Source: UBA967 sp044375555 (GTDB lineage: Bacteria; Verrucomicrobiota; Verrucomicrobiia; Chthoniobacterales; Terrimicrobiaceae). From it: DNA of 32,366 nt. This document shows positions 16,803 through 25,100 of this stretch, one piece after another (position 1 is the stretch's first letter; each line of letters opens with the position of its first letter). The position numbers and the translations under genes were made by a program. The notes under the pieces were generated by a model that saw only the letters and a program-made list of their open reading frames with translations, did not search any database and was not told the DNA's origin. The stretch is from assembly GCA_044375555.1 (NCBI GenBank), contig JBILML010000030.1:1-32366 (forward strand). The letters run 5' to 3'.

Positions 16803-18344
16803 TTATTCCAGAATTCTCGGAACGAGGCGCAGAATGACGGTGCGGTTCCGAGCGGCTGATCCAGCTTGGTCTTCCGGGAACGGAGGGGGAAGTCCACCGG
16901 AGGAACTCGCGAGGAGGCGGTCATTCGGGAACTGGGCTTCGGACCGCATGACTTCGGTTGCCGCAACGGCGCGGCGCAGGCCGAGGGTGTAGTTATCGCG
17001 GAATGGGGAGTTCGAGCGGACGGGTTTGCTATCCGTTTGGCCCTCGATGATCACCCAGAAATCGGGTGCGTTGACTTTCAGGAATTCCGCAACACGAGAG
17101 AGTTGGGCTTTTCCAGAATCGCTGACCGTGATGCCCGATGAGAAGACGCCTTCTTGGAAAGTGATTCGAATTTCGTTGTTGTTGCTGTTGACGGTGGAGC
17201 CCGAAAGGTTGAAGAGCGCGGGAAGGAGTCGGTTGATCGCCTCGAGGCTGCGGCTGACGGGAGGTGTGGTGGCGATGGGGACGGCTGGTTGTTGCGTGCC
17301 TTCCTGAGTGGCGGCAGGAGCTTGCGGGGCTTGCGGAGGAGCCGGAGGGGCTTGCAGGGCCACGGTATCCACGGGCGCCGAGGAAGTGAGAGGAGCGGCT
17401 GCTGCAGGAGCAGGAGCGGCTGGGGGAGGGGTGGGAACTGCGAGTTTGTCCTCTTTGAGGGATTCCTCCTCGTTATGGCGGTAAACCACTTGGAATTCCG
17501 GCAAGGCGGCTGCCTCTGCCATGGCGGCCTCATCGGGAGTGGTTGGAATGGGAAGGGTGGAAATCGGAATCAGCATGCTCTTCACGCCCACGCCAGCGAG
17601 GCCGAGGACGACAAGAACGACTACCCAATAAACCAATTTTTTGAGAACACCGACTCCTCCGCCACCAGAGGGGCGGCGCTCGGGAGTCCTTGGCACAGGG
17701 GCCGCAGCCGCTTGGCGATTGTAGGGGCGGGACACCTCGACGGCCCCGTCATCAATGCGGGACTCGCGTTTCGGAGCGTGCGGAATGGGTTCCGGTGCGG
17801 GTTTGGATCGGGGGGCAATGGCCGGCGCGGTTTTCGCGCGGGTTGTCTTGGCTCCACCACGGCCCGGGGACTTGTCGGAAATTTGCGCCATGAGATCGAG
17901 GGCGGAGGACGAACGCCCGCGGCGCGGCGACTTCTTGGCCGGCTCCTCGATTTCGTGCACTTCTCCCACTCCCTCGGAGATGTTGTCGAGTTCGACGACA
18001 TCGCCCGTATCTTCAAAATCATCCTCGCCCACAGATCCGACCACTTCCTTGATTTTTTTGCCCACCGAGGACTCGGCTTCCGTAAGGTTGTCAGCGAAAT
18101 CCATCGGAGTTGGTTCCCCGACCACATCGGATTCCTCAGGGAAATCCACTTCAGATCCGGCCTTGGCGCTTTTCCATTTTTCGAGGGCGGTGCGGTTGAA
18201 TCTCCAATTCCGGCCCACCTTCAATCCAGGCAATTGCCCTTCGCTGCAGAGCTTCAAGAGCGTCGATTTGGGCATTTGCAGAAATGCTGCCGCTTCGTCG
18301 CCGTTCATTACTTCGTTGTTGGGGTTCGATTGATCGTTGTCCAT
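16803..18344 (-). CDS. Helix-turn-helix / transmembrane / OmpA-domain fusion protein
   Basis: A 513-residue protein with an unusual domain order. Residues about 13-58 (GDEAAAFLQMPKSTLLKLCS then GLKVGRNWRF) match the excisionase/MerR-type helix-turn-helix of the HTH_17 family. Residues 60-235 form a charged, low-complexity linker, first acidic, then basic and Pro-rich. One hydrophobic helix follows (about 237-255, LVYWVVVLVVLGLAGVGV), then a Pro/Ala/Gln-rich stretch, and an OmpA/MotB-type peptidoglycan-binding domain (about 395-510, with FWVIIEGQTDSKPV and ARNRTVILRLV). The predicted topology puts the HTH in the cytoplasm and the OmpA domain in the periplasm, on the peptidoglycan. It lies 124 bases downstream of ychF on the same strand and converges on ftsZ. 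The ATG at 18344 is the best start; 18308 is an alternative. Function unknown. Confidence 0.85.
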   Translation of the reverse strand: MDNDQSNPNNEVMNGDEAAAFLQMPKSTLLKLCSEGQLPGLKVGRNWRFNRTALEKWKSAKAGSEVDFPEESDVVGEPTPMDFADNLTEAESSVGKKIKEVVGSVGEDDFEDTGDVVELDNISEGVGEVHEIEEPAKKSPRRGRSSSALDLMAQISDKSPGRGGAKTTRAKTAPAIAPRSKPAPEPIPHAPKRESRIDDGAVEVSRPYNRQAAAAPVPRTPERRPSGGGGVGVLKKLVYWVVVLVVLGLAGVGVKSMLIPISTLPIPTTPDEAAMAEAAALPEFQVVYRHNEEESLKEDKLAVPTPPPAAPAPAAAAPLTSSAPVDTVALQAPPAPPQAPQAPAATQEGTQQPAVPIATTPPVSRSLEAINRLLPALFNLSGSTVNSNNNEIRITFQEGVFSSGITVSDSGKAQLSRVAEFLKVNAPDFWVIIEGQTDSKPVRSNSPFRDNYTLGLRRAVAATEVMRSEAQFPNDRLLASSSGGLPPPFPEDQAGSAARNRTVILRLVPRILE

Positions 18345-18374
18345 GCCGAGATTTGTGGAGTTGAGGACACTGGG

Positions 18375-18408
18375 GCAAAACGACCTTCCTTGCAATCTCT
18401 CGTTTTGC
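18375..18408. promoter_or_regulatory. Inverted repeat upstream of the HTH-OmpA gene
   Basis: Perfect 9-bp arms GCAAAACGA (18375-18383) and TCGTTTTGC (18400-18408) are separated by 16 bases. The element sits about 30 bases before the start of the leftward HTH-OmpA gene and downstream of ychF. It could be an operator or a 5'-leader hairpin. It lacks a T-run on either side, so a simple intrinsic terminator for ychF is less likely. Confidence 0.35.
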
Positions 18409-18468
18409 TCTCCAATGCCTTGCCGCGTTGGGTGGCAGCGATTCCGGGCTGCCGAGTTGGCGGGTTAT

Positions 18469-19584
18469 TTAAACATTGAAGCGAAACTCGATCACATCCC
18501 CGTCTTGGACGACATACTCTTTGCCTTCCAAGCGGAGCTTGCCAGCCTCGCGGGCCTTGGCCTCGGAACCGCAAGCGATCAAATCCTCAAAAGAAACAAT
18601 CTGCGCTGCGATAAATCCCCGCTCGAAATCGCTGTGGATCACACCCGCCGCCGCCGGGGCTTTGTCACCCGCATGGATCGTCCAGGCGCGGGTTTCCTTC
18701 GGTCCGGTCGTGAGGTAGGTGCGAAGGCCGAGGAGATGGTAGGCGGCGCGGATGAGCAAGCCCACGCCGCTGTCTTCGACGCCCAGGCCAGCCAAAAACT
18801 CCCTGGCTTCTTCCGGCGGCAGGTCGGCGAGTTCGCTTTCGATTTGCGCGCTGATCACGACCGCGCCGCAGCCGAGGTGCTTCGAGGCATAGTCCCGCAC
18901 GGCGCGAACATGCTTAGCGGCGGAGGAATCTCCCTCAAGATTCGCGAGGTCGTTTTCGCCGACATTGCAGGCGAAGAGTGTTGGCTTGGAGGTCAGGAGG
19001 AAAAAACCGCGCAGGATGTCCTTTTCGGAATCGGCGAGTTCGAAGGTGAGCGCGGGTTTGCCGGAGTCGAGATGGGGGATGAGTTTTTCCGCAAGGGCGA
19101 CTTCGGCTTTGGCGGCTTTGTCCCCGCTGCGCGCGGCTTTTTGGTTTCGCTCGGCGCGTTTTTTTACCGAGGCGAGATCGGCGAGGATGAGCTCGGTATT
19201 GATCACCTCGATGTCGCGCACGGGATCGACCGTTCCTGCGACATGGTGGATGTCCGAACTCTCAAAGCAACGCACGACCTGAATGATCGCATCGACCTCG
19301 CGGATGTGGCTCAGGAACTGGTTCCCGAGGCCCTCGCCCTCGCTCGCGCCCGCGACCAATCCGGCGATATCCACAAACTCAATCGCGGCGGGCAGGATTT
19401 TTTCCGACTTCGACATCGCGGCCAACTTGGCCAACCGGTCATCGGGCACATTCACGATGCCGACATTGGGCTCGATCGTGCAAAAAGGAAAATTCGCCGC
19501 CTGCGCCTTGCGGGTGCGAGTGACGGCATTGAAGAGGGTGGACTTTCCGACATTCGGCAGTCCGACGATTCCGGTTTTCAACAT
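18469..19584 (-). CDS. ychF: YchF/OLA1-family redox-responsive P-loop ATPase
   Basis: Ribosome-associated P-loop NTPase of the Obg-related YchF family. It is 371 residues long, the normal size. It begins with MLKTGIVGLPNVGKSTLFNA (G1), has FPFCTIEPNVGIV (G2), VDIAGLVAGASEGEGLGN (G3) and CNVGEND (the NxxE-type G4 that makes this family prefer ATP over GTP). The C-terminal TGS domain contains RAWTIHAGDKAPAAAGVIH and ends in VVQDGDVIEFRFNV. It is transcribed leftward, divergently from aroB with 81 bases between the two starts, and could be co-transcribed with the HTH-OmpA gene that follows it. Confidence 0.97.
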   Translation of the reverse strand: MLKTGIVGLPNVGKSTLFNAVTRTRKAQAANFPFCTIEPNVGIVNVPDDRLAKLAAMSKSEKILPAAIEFVDIAGLVAGASEGEGLGNQFLSHIREVDAIIQVVRCFESSDIHHVAGTVDPVRDIEVINTELILADLASVKKRAERNQKAARSGDKAAKAEVALAEKLIPHLDSGKPALTFELADSEKDILRGFFLLTSKPTLFACNVGENDLANLEGDSSAAKHVRAVRDYASKHLGCGAVVISAQIESELADLPPEEAREFLAGLGVEDSGVGLLIRAAYHLLGLRTYLTTGPKETRAWTIHAGDKAPAAAGVIHSDFERGFIAAQIVSFEDLIACGSEAKAREAGKLRLEGKEYVVQDGDVIEFRFNV

Positions 19585-19665
19585 AGGGGCGGGACACTAG
19601 CCAGTCGTTCGCCAAAGGAAAAATCTTCTTTTGCCCGAGCCACCCGCCTTTATTGAAATGATCCC

Positions 19666-20748
19666 ATGTCTGCCGGCAGCACCACTCACACACCGATCGA
19701 AGTTCCACTCGCCCGATCACCATACCAGGTGATCGTTGGGCCCGGATTGATTCGGGATTGCGGTGCCCGGATCGCCGAAATTCTCAAGCCCTCGCGTTGC
19801 GCCCTTGTCACCGACTCGAATGTCGGCCCACTCCACGCCGAGGCCGTCGAGACCTCTCTTCGTCAAGCCGGCTTCGAGCCCATCCGCATCACCGTTCCCG
19901 CTGGAGAGTCCTCCAAATCCTTCGAGCAAACCGCGAAAATCTGCGACGCCATGATCGCGGCAGGGCTCGACCGATCCTCCGTGCTCGTGGCTCTCGGCGG
20001 CGGCGTGGTCGGGGACCTCGCGGGATTCGCTGCCGCCATTTACTACCGCGGCATTTCCTGCATTCAAATCCCCACCACCATCGTCGCGCAGGTCGATAGT
20101 TCCGTCGGCGGCAAGACCGGCATCAACGCCCCCGGCGGCAAAAATCTCATCGGGTCCTTCCACCAACCGCGCCTCGTCATTGCCGATACCGACACGCTCC
20201 GCACCCTGCCACCGCGCGAGTTTCACGAAGGCTTCGCCGAAATCATCAAGCACGCCGCCATCCGCGATCCCCAAATGCTCGAGGCTCCCGCCGACCTCGA
20301 CAGCATCGCCCCGCTCATCGCCCGAAATGTCGCGATCAAAGCCGCCATCGTCGCCGAGGATGAATTCGAGACCAAGGGCCTCCGCGCGCTTCTCAATTTC
20401 GGCCACACGATCGGCCACGGAATCGAAAACGCCGCCGGCTATGGACGACTCCTCCACGGCGAAGCCATCAGCCTCGGCCTCGTCGCCGCCTGCCGCCTCT
20501 CGGTCGAAAAATCCGGCCTCCCGCAAACCGCCGCCGACCAAATCCTCGCCGCTCTCGCCCGTCACAACCTTCCCCAAATTCTCCCCGCCGACATTGCGAC
20601 CGACTCCATCCTCGCCGCGCTCCGCAAAGACAAAAAATTCCACGCCGGCGCGATTCGATTCGTTCTTCTTCGAACTCTCGGTGACGCCTTCGTTTCAGAC
20701 TCCGTCACGGCCGTCGACATCGAACAGGCCATCGAAGCCCTGCGATAA
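19666..20748 (+). CDS. aroB: 3-dehydroquinate synthase
   Basis: Second enzyme of the shikimate pathway, converting DAHP to 3-dehydroquinate with NAD and a divalent metal; cytoplasmic. It is 360 residues long. Conserved features are the NAD-binding ALGGGVVGDLAGFAAA, IPTTIVAQVDSSVGGKTGIN, and metal-ligand regions EGFAEIIKHAAI and NFGHTIGHGIENAAGYGRLLHGEA. The start at 19666 follows the divergent ychF promoter region; no clear Shine-Dalgarno sequence is visible. It stands alone, with the tRNA-Ser gene 58 bases after its stop. No other aromatic-pathway gene is in the window. Confidence 0.96.
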   Translation: MSAGSTTHTPIEVPLARSPYQVIVGPGLIRDCGARIAEILKPSRCALVTDSNVGPLHAEAVETSLRQAGFEPIRITVPAGESSKSFEQTAKICDAMIAAGLDRSSVLVALGGGVVGDLAGFAAAIYYRGISCIQIPTTIVAQVDSSVGGKTGINAPGGKNLIGSFHQPRLVIADTDTLRTLPPREFHEGFAEIIKHAAIRDPQMLEAPADLDSIAPLIARNVAIKAAIVAEDEFETKGLRALLNFGHTIGHGIENAAGYGRLLHGEAISLGLVAACRLSVEKSGLPQTAADQILAALARHNLPQILPADIATDSILAALRKDKKFHAGAIRFVLLRTLGDAFVSDSVTAVDIEQAIEALR

Positions 20749-20806
20749 ATTTTACAATTTCGGTTTGCCGCCCTGATCCCTGCGGTGCATTAGTTCTGAA
20801 TCTCAA

Positions 20807-20894
20807 GGAGAGGTGGCAGAGTGGTCTAATGCGCCGGTCTTGAAAACCGGAGGACCGCAAGGTCCCGTGGGTTCGAATCCCACCCTCTCCGCCA
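20807..20894 (+). tRNA. tRNA-Ser (anticodon UGA)
   Basis: Full cloverleaf with a long variable arm, as in serine tRNAs. The acceptor stem pairs GGAGAGG (20807-20813) with CCTCTCC (20884-20890), followed by G and an encoded CCA (20892-20894). The anticodon stem CCGGT/ACCGG (20834-20838, 20846-20850) encloses the loop CTTGAAA, giving anticodon TGA at 20841-20843. The T-arm contains GTTCGAATC. It reads UCA and, by wobble, other UCN codons. Confidence 0.98.
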
Positions 20895-20897
20895 TGT

Positions 20898-21108
20898 GTG
20901 TGGGATGAGAACGAAGTTCGAGCGCCGCGAAGCGGCACAGACTGCGCGAAGCGCAGCCCCGGAGGGGTGAAGGCCAAAGGCCTGAATCAATCCCACCCTC
21001 TCCGCCATGCAATCCGCGAAGCGGATTCCAAAAAATGGGTGTGGGAAGAGAACGAAGTTCGAGCGCCGCGAAGCGGCACAGACTGCGCGAAGCGCAGCCC
21101 CGGAGGGG
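20898..21108. repeat. 70-bp direct repeat, two copies
   Basis: The copies lie at 20898-20967 and 21039-21108 and differ at one position (GGGATGAG against GGGAAGAG). Each carries two GAA-triloop hairpins: GCCGC-GAA-GCGGC (20924-20936 and 21065-21077) and CTGCGC-GAA-GCGCAG (20942-20956 and 21083-21097). A third such hairpin, AATCCGC-GAA-GCGGATT, lies between the copies at 21011-21027. All contain the core GCGAAGC, known to form a very stable DNA mini-hairpin. Confidence 0.9.
20989..21009 (+). repeat. Copy of the tRNA-Ser 3' end (possible attachment-site remnant)
   Basis: A 21-base segment matches 20876-20896 exactly: the 3' side of the T-arm, the 3' acceptor strand, CCA and two bases beyond. 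It starts 113 bases downstream of the original. Exact copies of tRNA 3' ends are the classic trace of site-specific integration, but there is no integrase gene and the spacing is too small for an element. Spread together with the neighbouring 70-bp repeat is an equally good explanation. Confidence 0.75.
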
Positions 21109-21243
21109 AAGTAGGTGCCCGCGAATGACGCGAACACCCGCGCGATAGCGCATGTCCAAAGGGAAAGACAAATGTGTAGCCCAGGGGGGGCAACCGGAGC
21201 GTAGCGCAGTAAGGAGGCAACGCGCAGAGGCGCTGAGGGGGGC

Positions 21244-21269
21244 TCAAGGAGGGTGGGCGTCCCGCCCAC
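21244..21269. repeat. GTGGGCG/CGCCCAC palindromic repeat, single arm
   Basis: A 26-base unit beginning TCAAGGAG and containing the palindrome GTGGGCG-TCC-CGCCCAC. The same unit occurs at 27222-27247 and, inverted, at 21866-21891 and 27263-27288. This makes it a dispersed family within the window. Confidence 0.85.
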
Positions 21270-21286
21270 CGTTGTTGGGGGGATTT

Positions 21287-21342
21287 GTTCGATGGCAGGC
21301 GTGAGGTTTTTTTGGGGTTTTGGGCCCGCGAATGGGAGAAAA
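21287..21342. repeat. 56-bp block, copy 1
   Basis: Starts GTTCGATGGCAGGC and ends CCCGCGAATGGGAGAAAA. A second copy of identical length is at 21964-22019, with differences only in the G/T-rich middle. In copy 1 about 400 bp separate it from the 90-bp block. Confidence 0.8.
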
Positions 21343-21581
21343 TTGGACGGGGCTCTCACGGAGGCGCGGAGGCACGGAGAAAATTTGTTGTGGTTATGGC
21401 AGTCCTCTGCCGTGCAAAGGGAAACGCGGAGGGCCGAAAGCGCCCGCGAATGACGCAAATCCCCGCGAATGGGAGAAAATGGGATTTCGCGCAGAGACGC
21501 AGGGGCGCTGAGGGGGGGAAGAAACTGGAGGGGCGAGGGTGCCTGCGAATGGAAAAACCAGGGTCGGATCGCCGAACACGT

Positions 21582-21628
21582 GCCAGCGGGCGCTGGCCGG
21601 GTAGCCTGCCGAAGGCAGCCCGAAGGGC
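21582..21628. repeat. Cluster of three adjacent hairpins
   Basis: Perfect stems follow each other: GCCAGCG-GG-CGCTGGC (21582-21597), CTGCC-GAA-GGCAG (21606-21618) and GCCC-GAA-GGGC (21618-21628). A purine-rich GAGACGAGCGGGAGCGAGCG tail follows. The last two hairpins and tail resemble 30222-30274, where stem bases differ but pairing is kept. Confidence 0.75.
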
Positions 21629-21738
21629 GAGACGAGCGGGAGCGAGCGAGGCAACGCATAAAGATATCTCGCGCGCAGCGCTGCCTGGCGGGAAGAAGGA
21701 CTCTCACAGGGGCGCGGGGGCGCGGAGGGGGGGGAACC

Positions 21739-21828
21739 GGAAAGTAGCGGAATTTTGAAAAAATTTCGAGGGCGGTGTGATGTGGCTCGCCTGAAAGCCG
21801 TCGGAAGCCGTTCCGGCTTCCGCTACGG
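21739..21828. repeat. 90-bp block, copy 1
   Basis: Starts GGAAAGTAGCGG and ends GCTACGG. It contains the hairpin GGAAGCCG-TTC-CGGCTTCC near 21804-21822. The second copy is at 22036-22125 with a few substitutions, one of which breaks a base pair in the hairpin. Confidence 0.85.
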
Positions 21829-21832
21829 GGGA

Positions 21833-21891
21833 GTGTCGGCGTCCCGCCCACCGGGAGGGGGCTTTGTGGGCGGGACGCCCACGCTCCTTGA
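21833..21891. repeat. Inverted pair of GTGGGCG-type palindromes
   Basis: The left arm (GTGTCGGCGTCCCGCCCAC, 21833-21851) is slightly degenerate. The right arm (21866-21891) reads GTGGGCGGGACGCCCACG then CTCCTTGA, the inverted form of the unit at 21244. The arrangement matches the complete pair at 27222-27288. Confidence 0.75.
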
Positions 21892-21907
21892 AGGGAGAGC
21901 CTTCAAA

Positions 21908-21932
21908 ATGATTTTGCTGTCCATGATTTTGC
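21908..21932. repeat. Short direct repeat ATGATTTTGC
   Basis: ATGATTTTGC occurs at 21908-21917 and again at 21923-21932, separated by TGTCC. It is AT-rich in an otherwise GC-rich stretch. No function can be assigned. Confidence 0.5.
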
Positions 21933-21963
21933 CCTATTCCCGATGATCCTGCTGGCGGGAGTC

Positions 21964-22125
21964 GTTCGATGGCAGGCTGGAGGGTTTTGAGGGTTTTGGG
22001 GCCCGCGAATGGGAGAAAAGGGGAAGGCGGATGTCGGAAAGTAGCGGAGTTTTGAAAAAATTTCGAGGGCGGTGTGATATGGCTCGCCTGAAAGCCGTCG
22101 AAAGCCGTTTCGGCTTCCGCTACGG
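21964..22125. repeat. Compact second copy of the 56-bp and 90-bp blocks
   Basis: The 56-bp block (21964-22019) and the 90-bp block (22036-22125) are only 16 bases apart here, against about 400 bases in the first occurrence. Either the first module gained the intervening repeats or this one lost them. Confidence 0.8.
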
Positions 22126-22149
22126 CAGAGGACTGCCTTTACTACAACT

Positions 22150-22187
22150 TCCTCCTCCTCTGTGTTCTCGGTGTCCTCGGTGGTTAA
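22150..22187 (-). repeat. Purine-rich CACAGAGG/CACCGAGG-type repeat
   Basis: On the minus strand this reads TTTAACCACCGAGGACACC followed by GAGAACACAGAGGAGG. Its first bases include the TAA stop of the large surface-protein gene. A related tract lies at 30268-30290 (AAAGGACACAGAGAGCACAG), and looser relatives at 21352-21380 and 21483-21510. This looks like a dispersed intergenic repeat that abuts gene ends. Confidence 0.6.
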
Positions 22188-25100
22188 ACTGCTTTTGGCT
22201 TTCGCTTCCACATCCATACCGCGCCGCCGAGGAGGAGCAGGAGGCCGGTGGCGTAGGTTTCGGGTTCGGGCACAACGGGCACAGTCGACCCAGGGATGAT
22301 TTGGTAGCCCTCGTTCCAAGGGGCATCAAACCCTGTCGCCTTCAATCCTAAATCAAATCCGCTGCCGAGGAAGCTGTCGCCGGGGCCGGTGTAGAAATAG
22401 ATTTTTGCCAGTGCGGCGTCGCTGAGATCCGGACCGAAATAGACCTTGTCCGTATCCGCAGTGCCGTTGCCACCCACCGTTCCAGACCAGTTGTAAAAAC
22501 TCAAGGTGTGGTTCGATGAGTTGTTCAGGCCTTGGAACAGGATCTGCACGCTTCCTGCTCCCAGATCGATGATGGAGTTGGCGCTCAGGGTCAGGCTCCC
22601 GATCGCTCCGCTGTAGTTCCCGCTGAATTGCAGGCCGATCGTATTCGTGCTCATCGTGATGTTTTTGCCGTTGATGGCGTCATCCACAGTCACGAGCAGA
22701 GTGCCGCCGTTGACTTGAACGGTGTTGTTGGAGCCCAGAGCATTTGTGCTGTTGGCGTTGAGTGTGCCAGCGTTTACGACTGTAGATCCGTTGTAGGTGT
22801 TTGTGCCATTGAGCGTAAGCATGCCGCCGCCGTTTTTGGTGACTCCTCCGTTGCCGGAGACCGCGCCGGAGATGGTGAGGGTGTCGCCGGTGTCGATGTT
22901 CCAAGTGGCGTTGTTCACCGTGATCGCGCTGCTCAGGGTGGCGCTCTGGGTGGCGAGCACATTGTAAACGCTCATGTTGTTCGTGATCGTGCCGGTGGTG
23001 TCGAATTTCAGGAGGGAGGAGCTGTTGGCTTGTGTGATCGTGCCGTTGCCTGCGGCGGCGGCGTTGCCAATCACGAGCGTGCCGGTGTTAAGCGTCGTGC
23101 CGCCGGAGTAGGTGTTGGCGGCGTTTAAGGTGAGGGTGCCGGCGCCGTTTTGGACAATGGAACCCGTGCCGCCGATGGCTGCGGTGGAAAAATGGGTGCC
23201 TTGCGTGATGTCGTCCGAGCGGTTGAAGGCCAGCGTGCCGTTGACGGTGATGGCGCTCGTGGCATTGAGCGAACCCGTCGTTAGCCCGTTGCCGATTTGA
23301 AGTGTGCCAGTGTTGATCCTGGTTGCCCCGCTGTAGGTGTTGGCGCCGCTGAGGGTGAGCGTGCTGGAGCCGTTTTTGGTGAGGGCGCCGGAGCCGCTGA
23401 TGACACCGGAGAAGGTCGAGTCGCTGGTGGAGTTGGTGGTGAGGGTGAAGCCGTTGCCGAGGGAGAGGTTGCCGGAACCGGTGATGGCTCCGATGGTCAT
23501 GGTATTGCCGATGGCGAGTGTGCCGGCGTTCACCGTGGTGGTGCCGTTGTAGGTGTTGGCGCCGCTGAGGGTGAGCGTGCTGGAGCCGTTTTTGGTGAGA
23601 GCGCCGGAGCCGCTGATGACACCGGAGAAGGTCGAGTCGCTGGTGGAGTTGGTGGTGAGGGTGAAGCCGTTGCCGAGGGAGAGGTTGCCGGAACCGGTGA
23701 TGGCTCCGATGGTCATGGTATTGCTGATAGCCAGCGTGCCGGCATTCACCGTGGTCGTGCCGGTGTAAGTGTTGGCGCCGCTGAGGGTGAGTGTGCTGGA
23801 GGCGTTTTGGGTGAGGTTACCGGTGCCGCTGATGATGCCGGAGAGGGTTTGGTTGTTGTTGCCGCTGTAGATCAAGGTTCCATTGTTAGAAATATTCCCA
23901 GCGTAGCTTCCGGCTCCAAGCCGACCGGCCGCTCCGATTTCAAGCGTGCCGGCGCTGACGGTGGTCGTGCCGGTGTAGGTGTTGTTGCCGTTGAGTATCT
24001 GCGTGCCGCTGCCGGTTTTCACAAGGTTCAATGTTCCCGTGGTTACAGCGGTGTAGGTGTCTGGCCCTTTGATCACCCCGGAGAAGGTCGCTGTATTGCC
24101 CGACACGCCGTAGGCGTCGTTGTTGGTTGTATTACTGACTCCCAAGGTGATCGTAATGTTTCCGCTGTAACTATTAGCAACCGTGCCTGAGCCGGTGAGT
24201 GCGTCGAACTTAATTGCGCCGTCCGAACTCCGGTATTCGGCCCCGGAGGCGACATTGAGCGATCCGAGATTTGTCTCGGTCGAAGCACGGCCATAGCCCC
24301 ATGCCCAGCTTCCGCTCTGCACATCGAGCACTCCCCCTGCGGAGAGGTTGGTTTTCATGGTTCCGGTGCTGCCGCCGCCACTAATAAAATTGGTTCCGTT
24401 AAGAGCGACAACTCCCGCCCCGGTGATGGAAGCGTTCACGGAATTAAATGGACTCCATGTTCCTGCGGTATTTGCACCCGAGGAAGTCGCATTGCCAGTC
24501 GCGTTGATTCTGAGCGTGGCACCCGAGGCGACCGAGAGGGCGGTGGTTTTGTATCCGCCCACGCCTGTCATGCTTAGGGTTCCGACGTTGATCGTGGTCG
24601 CGCCGGTGTAGGTGTTCGCTCCGGTGAGGGTGAGCGTGCCGGAGCCGTTTTTGGTGAGAGAGTTGGAGCCGGTGATGTTGCCGGAGAGGGTGAGATTGCC
24701 GGAGTCGGAGTTGATGAGTGTGGCGGCGGCGAGGGTGATGGCTCCCGCGTAGGAGTTGTTGTCGGAGATGTTGCGGAGGGCGCCGCCGGAGCTGATGCCT
24801 GTGCCAGAGAGGCTGAGGGCTTCGGCTCCGATACTGATGCCGCCAGAGAGCTCGAGGGCGGCTCCGCTGGTCACGGTCGTGCCGGCCGCCGTGGAACCCA
24901 GCGCGTTGGCGTGCGTGGCGCGCAGGGCGCCGACGCTAATGGTGGTGGTGCCCGAGTAGTTGCTGCTGCCGCTGAGGGTGAGCGTGCCGGCTCCGCTTTT
25001 CGTCAAATTGCCCGTGCCGCCAATCGTGTTTGTAACTGTGAGATCATTCGATCGGTTAAAGACGAGGCTGGCGTTGTTGGTGATCGCTGAGGAAGAAGAA

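Larger units (their letters stand above)
20895..22183. other. Repeat-rich intergenic region without a credible gene
   Basis: About 1.3 kb between the tRNA and the stop of the large surface-protein gene. Frames open here on both strands are made of repeat sequence, and some only read the tRNA backwards. Contents include a copy of the tRNA 3' end, GAA-triloop hairpins, a 70-bp direct repeat, paired 56-bp and 90-bp blocks, palindromes of the GTGGGCG type, and several degenerate tracts of the kinds CGCAGAGGCGCTGAGG and CCCGCGAATGACGC. The individual elements are listed separately. No transposase, integrase or inverted-repeat-bounded insertion sequence is visible. Confidence 0.8.

Noticed and set aside
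20921..21108. Possible CRISPR array
   Set aside because: There are only two 70-bp copies with a single interval and no regular spacers. The repeats are GAA-hairpin elements and no cas genes are present.
20705..21851. Leftward open frames across the tRNA-Ser and repeat region, one of 341 residues, ending in peptides such as ERVGFEPTGPCGPP
   Set aside because: They read the tRNA-Ser gene on its antisense strand and then the repeats. This is a well-known source of false proteins in annotations; no start signal or domain supports them.
20895..22183. Insertion sequence or prophage remnant next to the tRNA
   Set aside because: No transposase, integrase or phage gene, and no terminal inverted repeats bounding the region; only small repeats are visible.
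22532..24190. Rightward frames of 198 and 297 residues with internal repeats
   Set aside because: Same cause as above: antisense of the PATR repeats. The apparent protein repeats only mirror the 216-bp tandem duplication.
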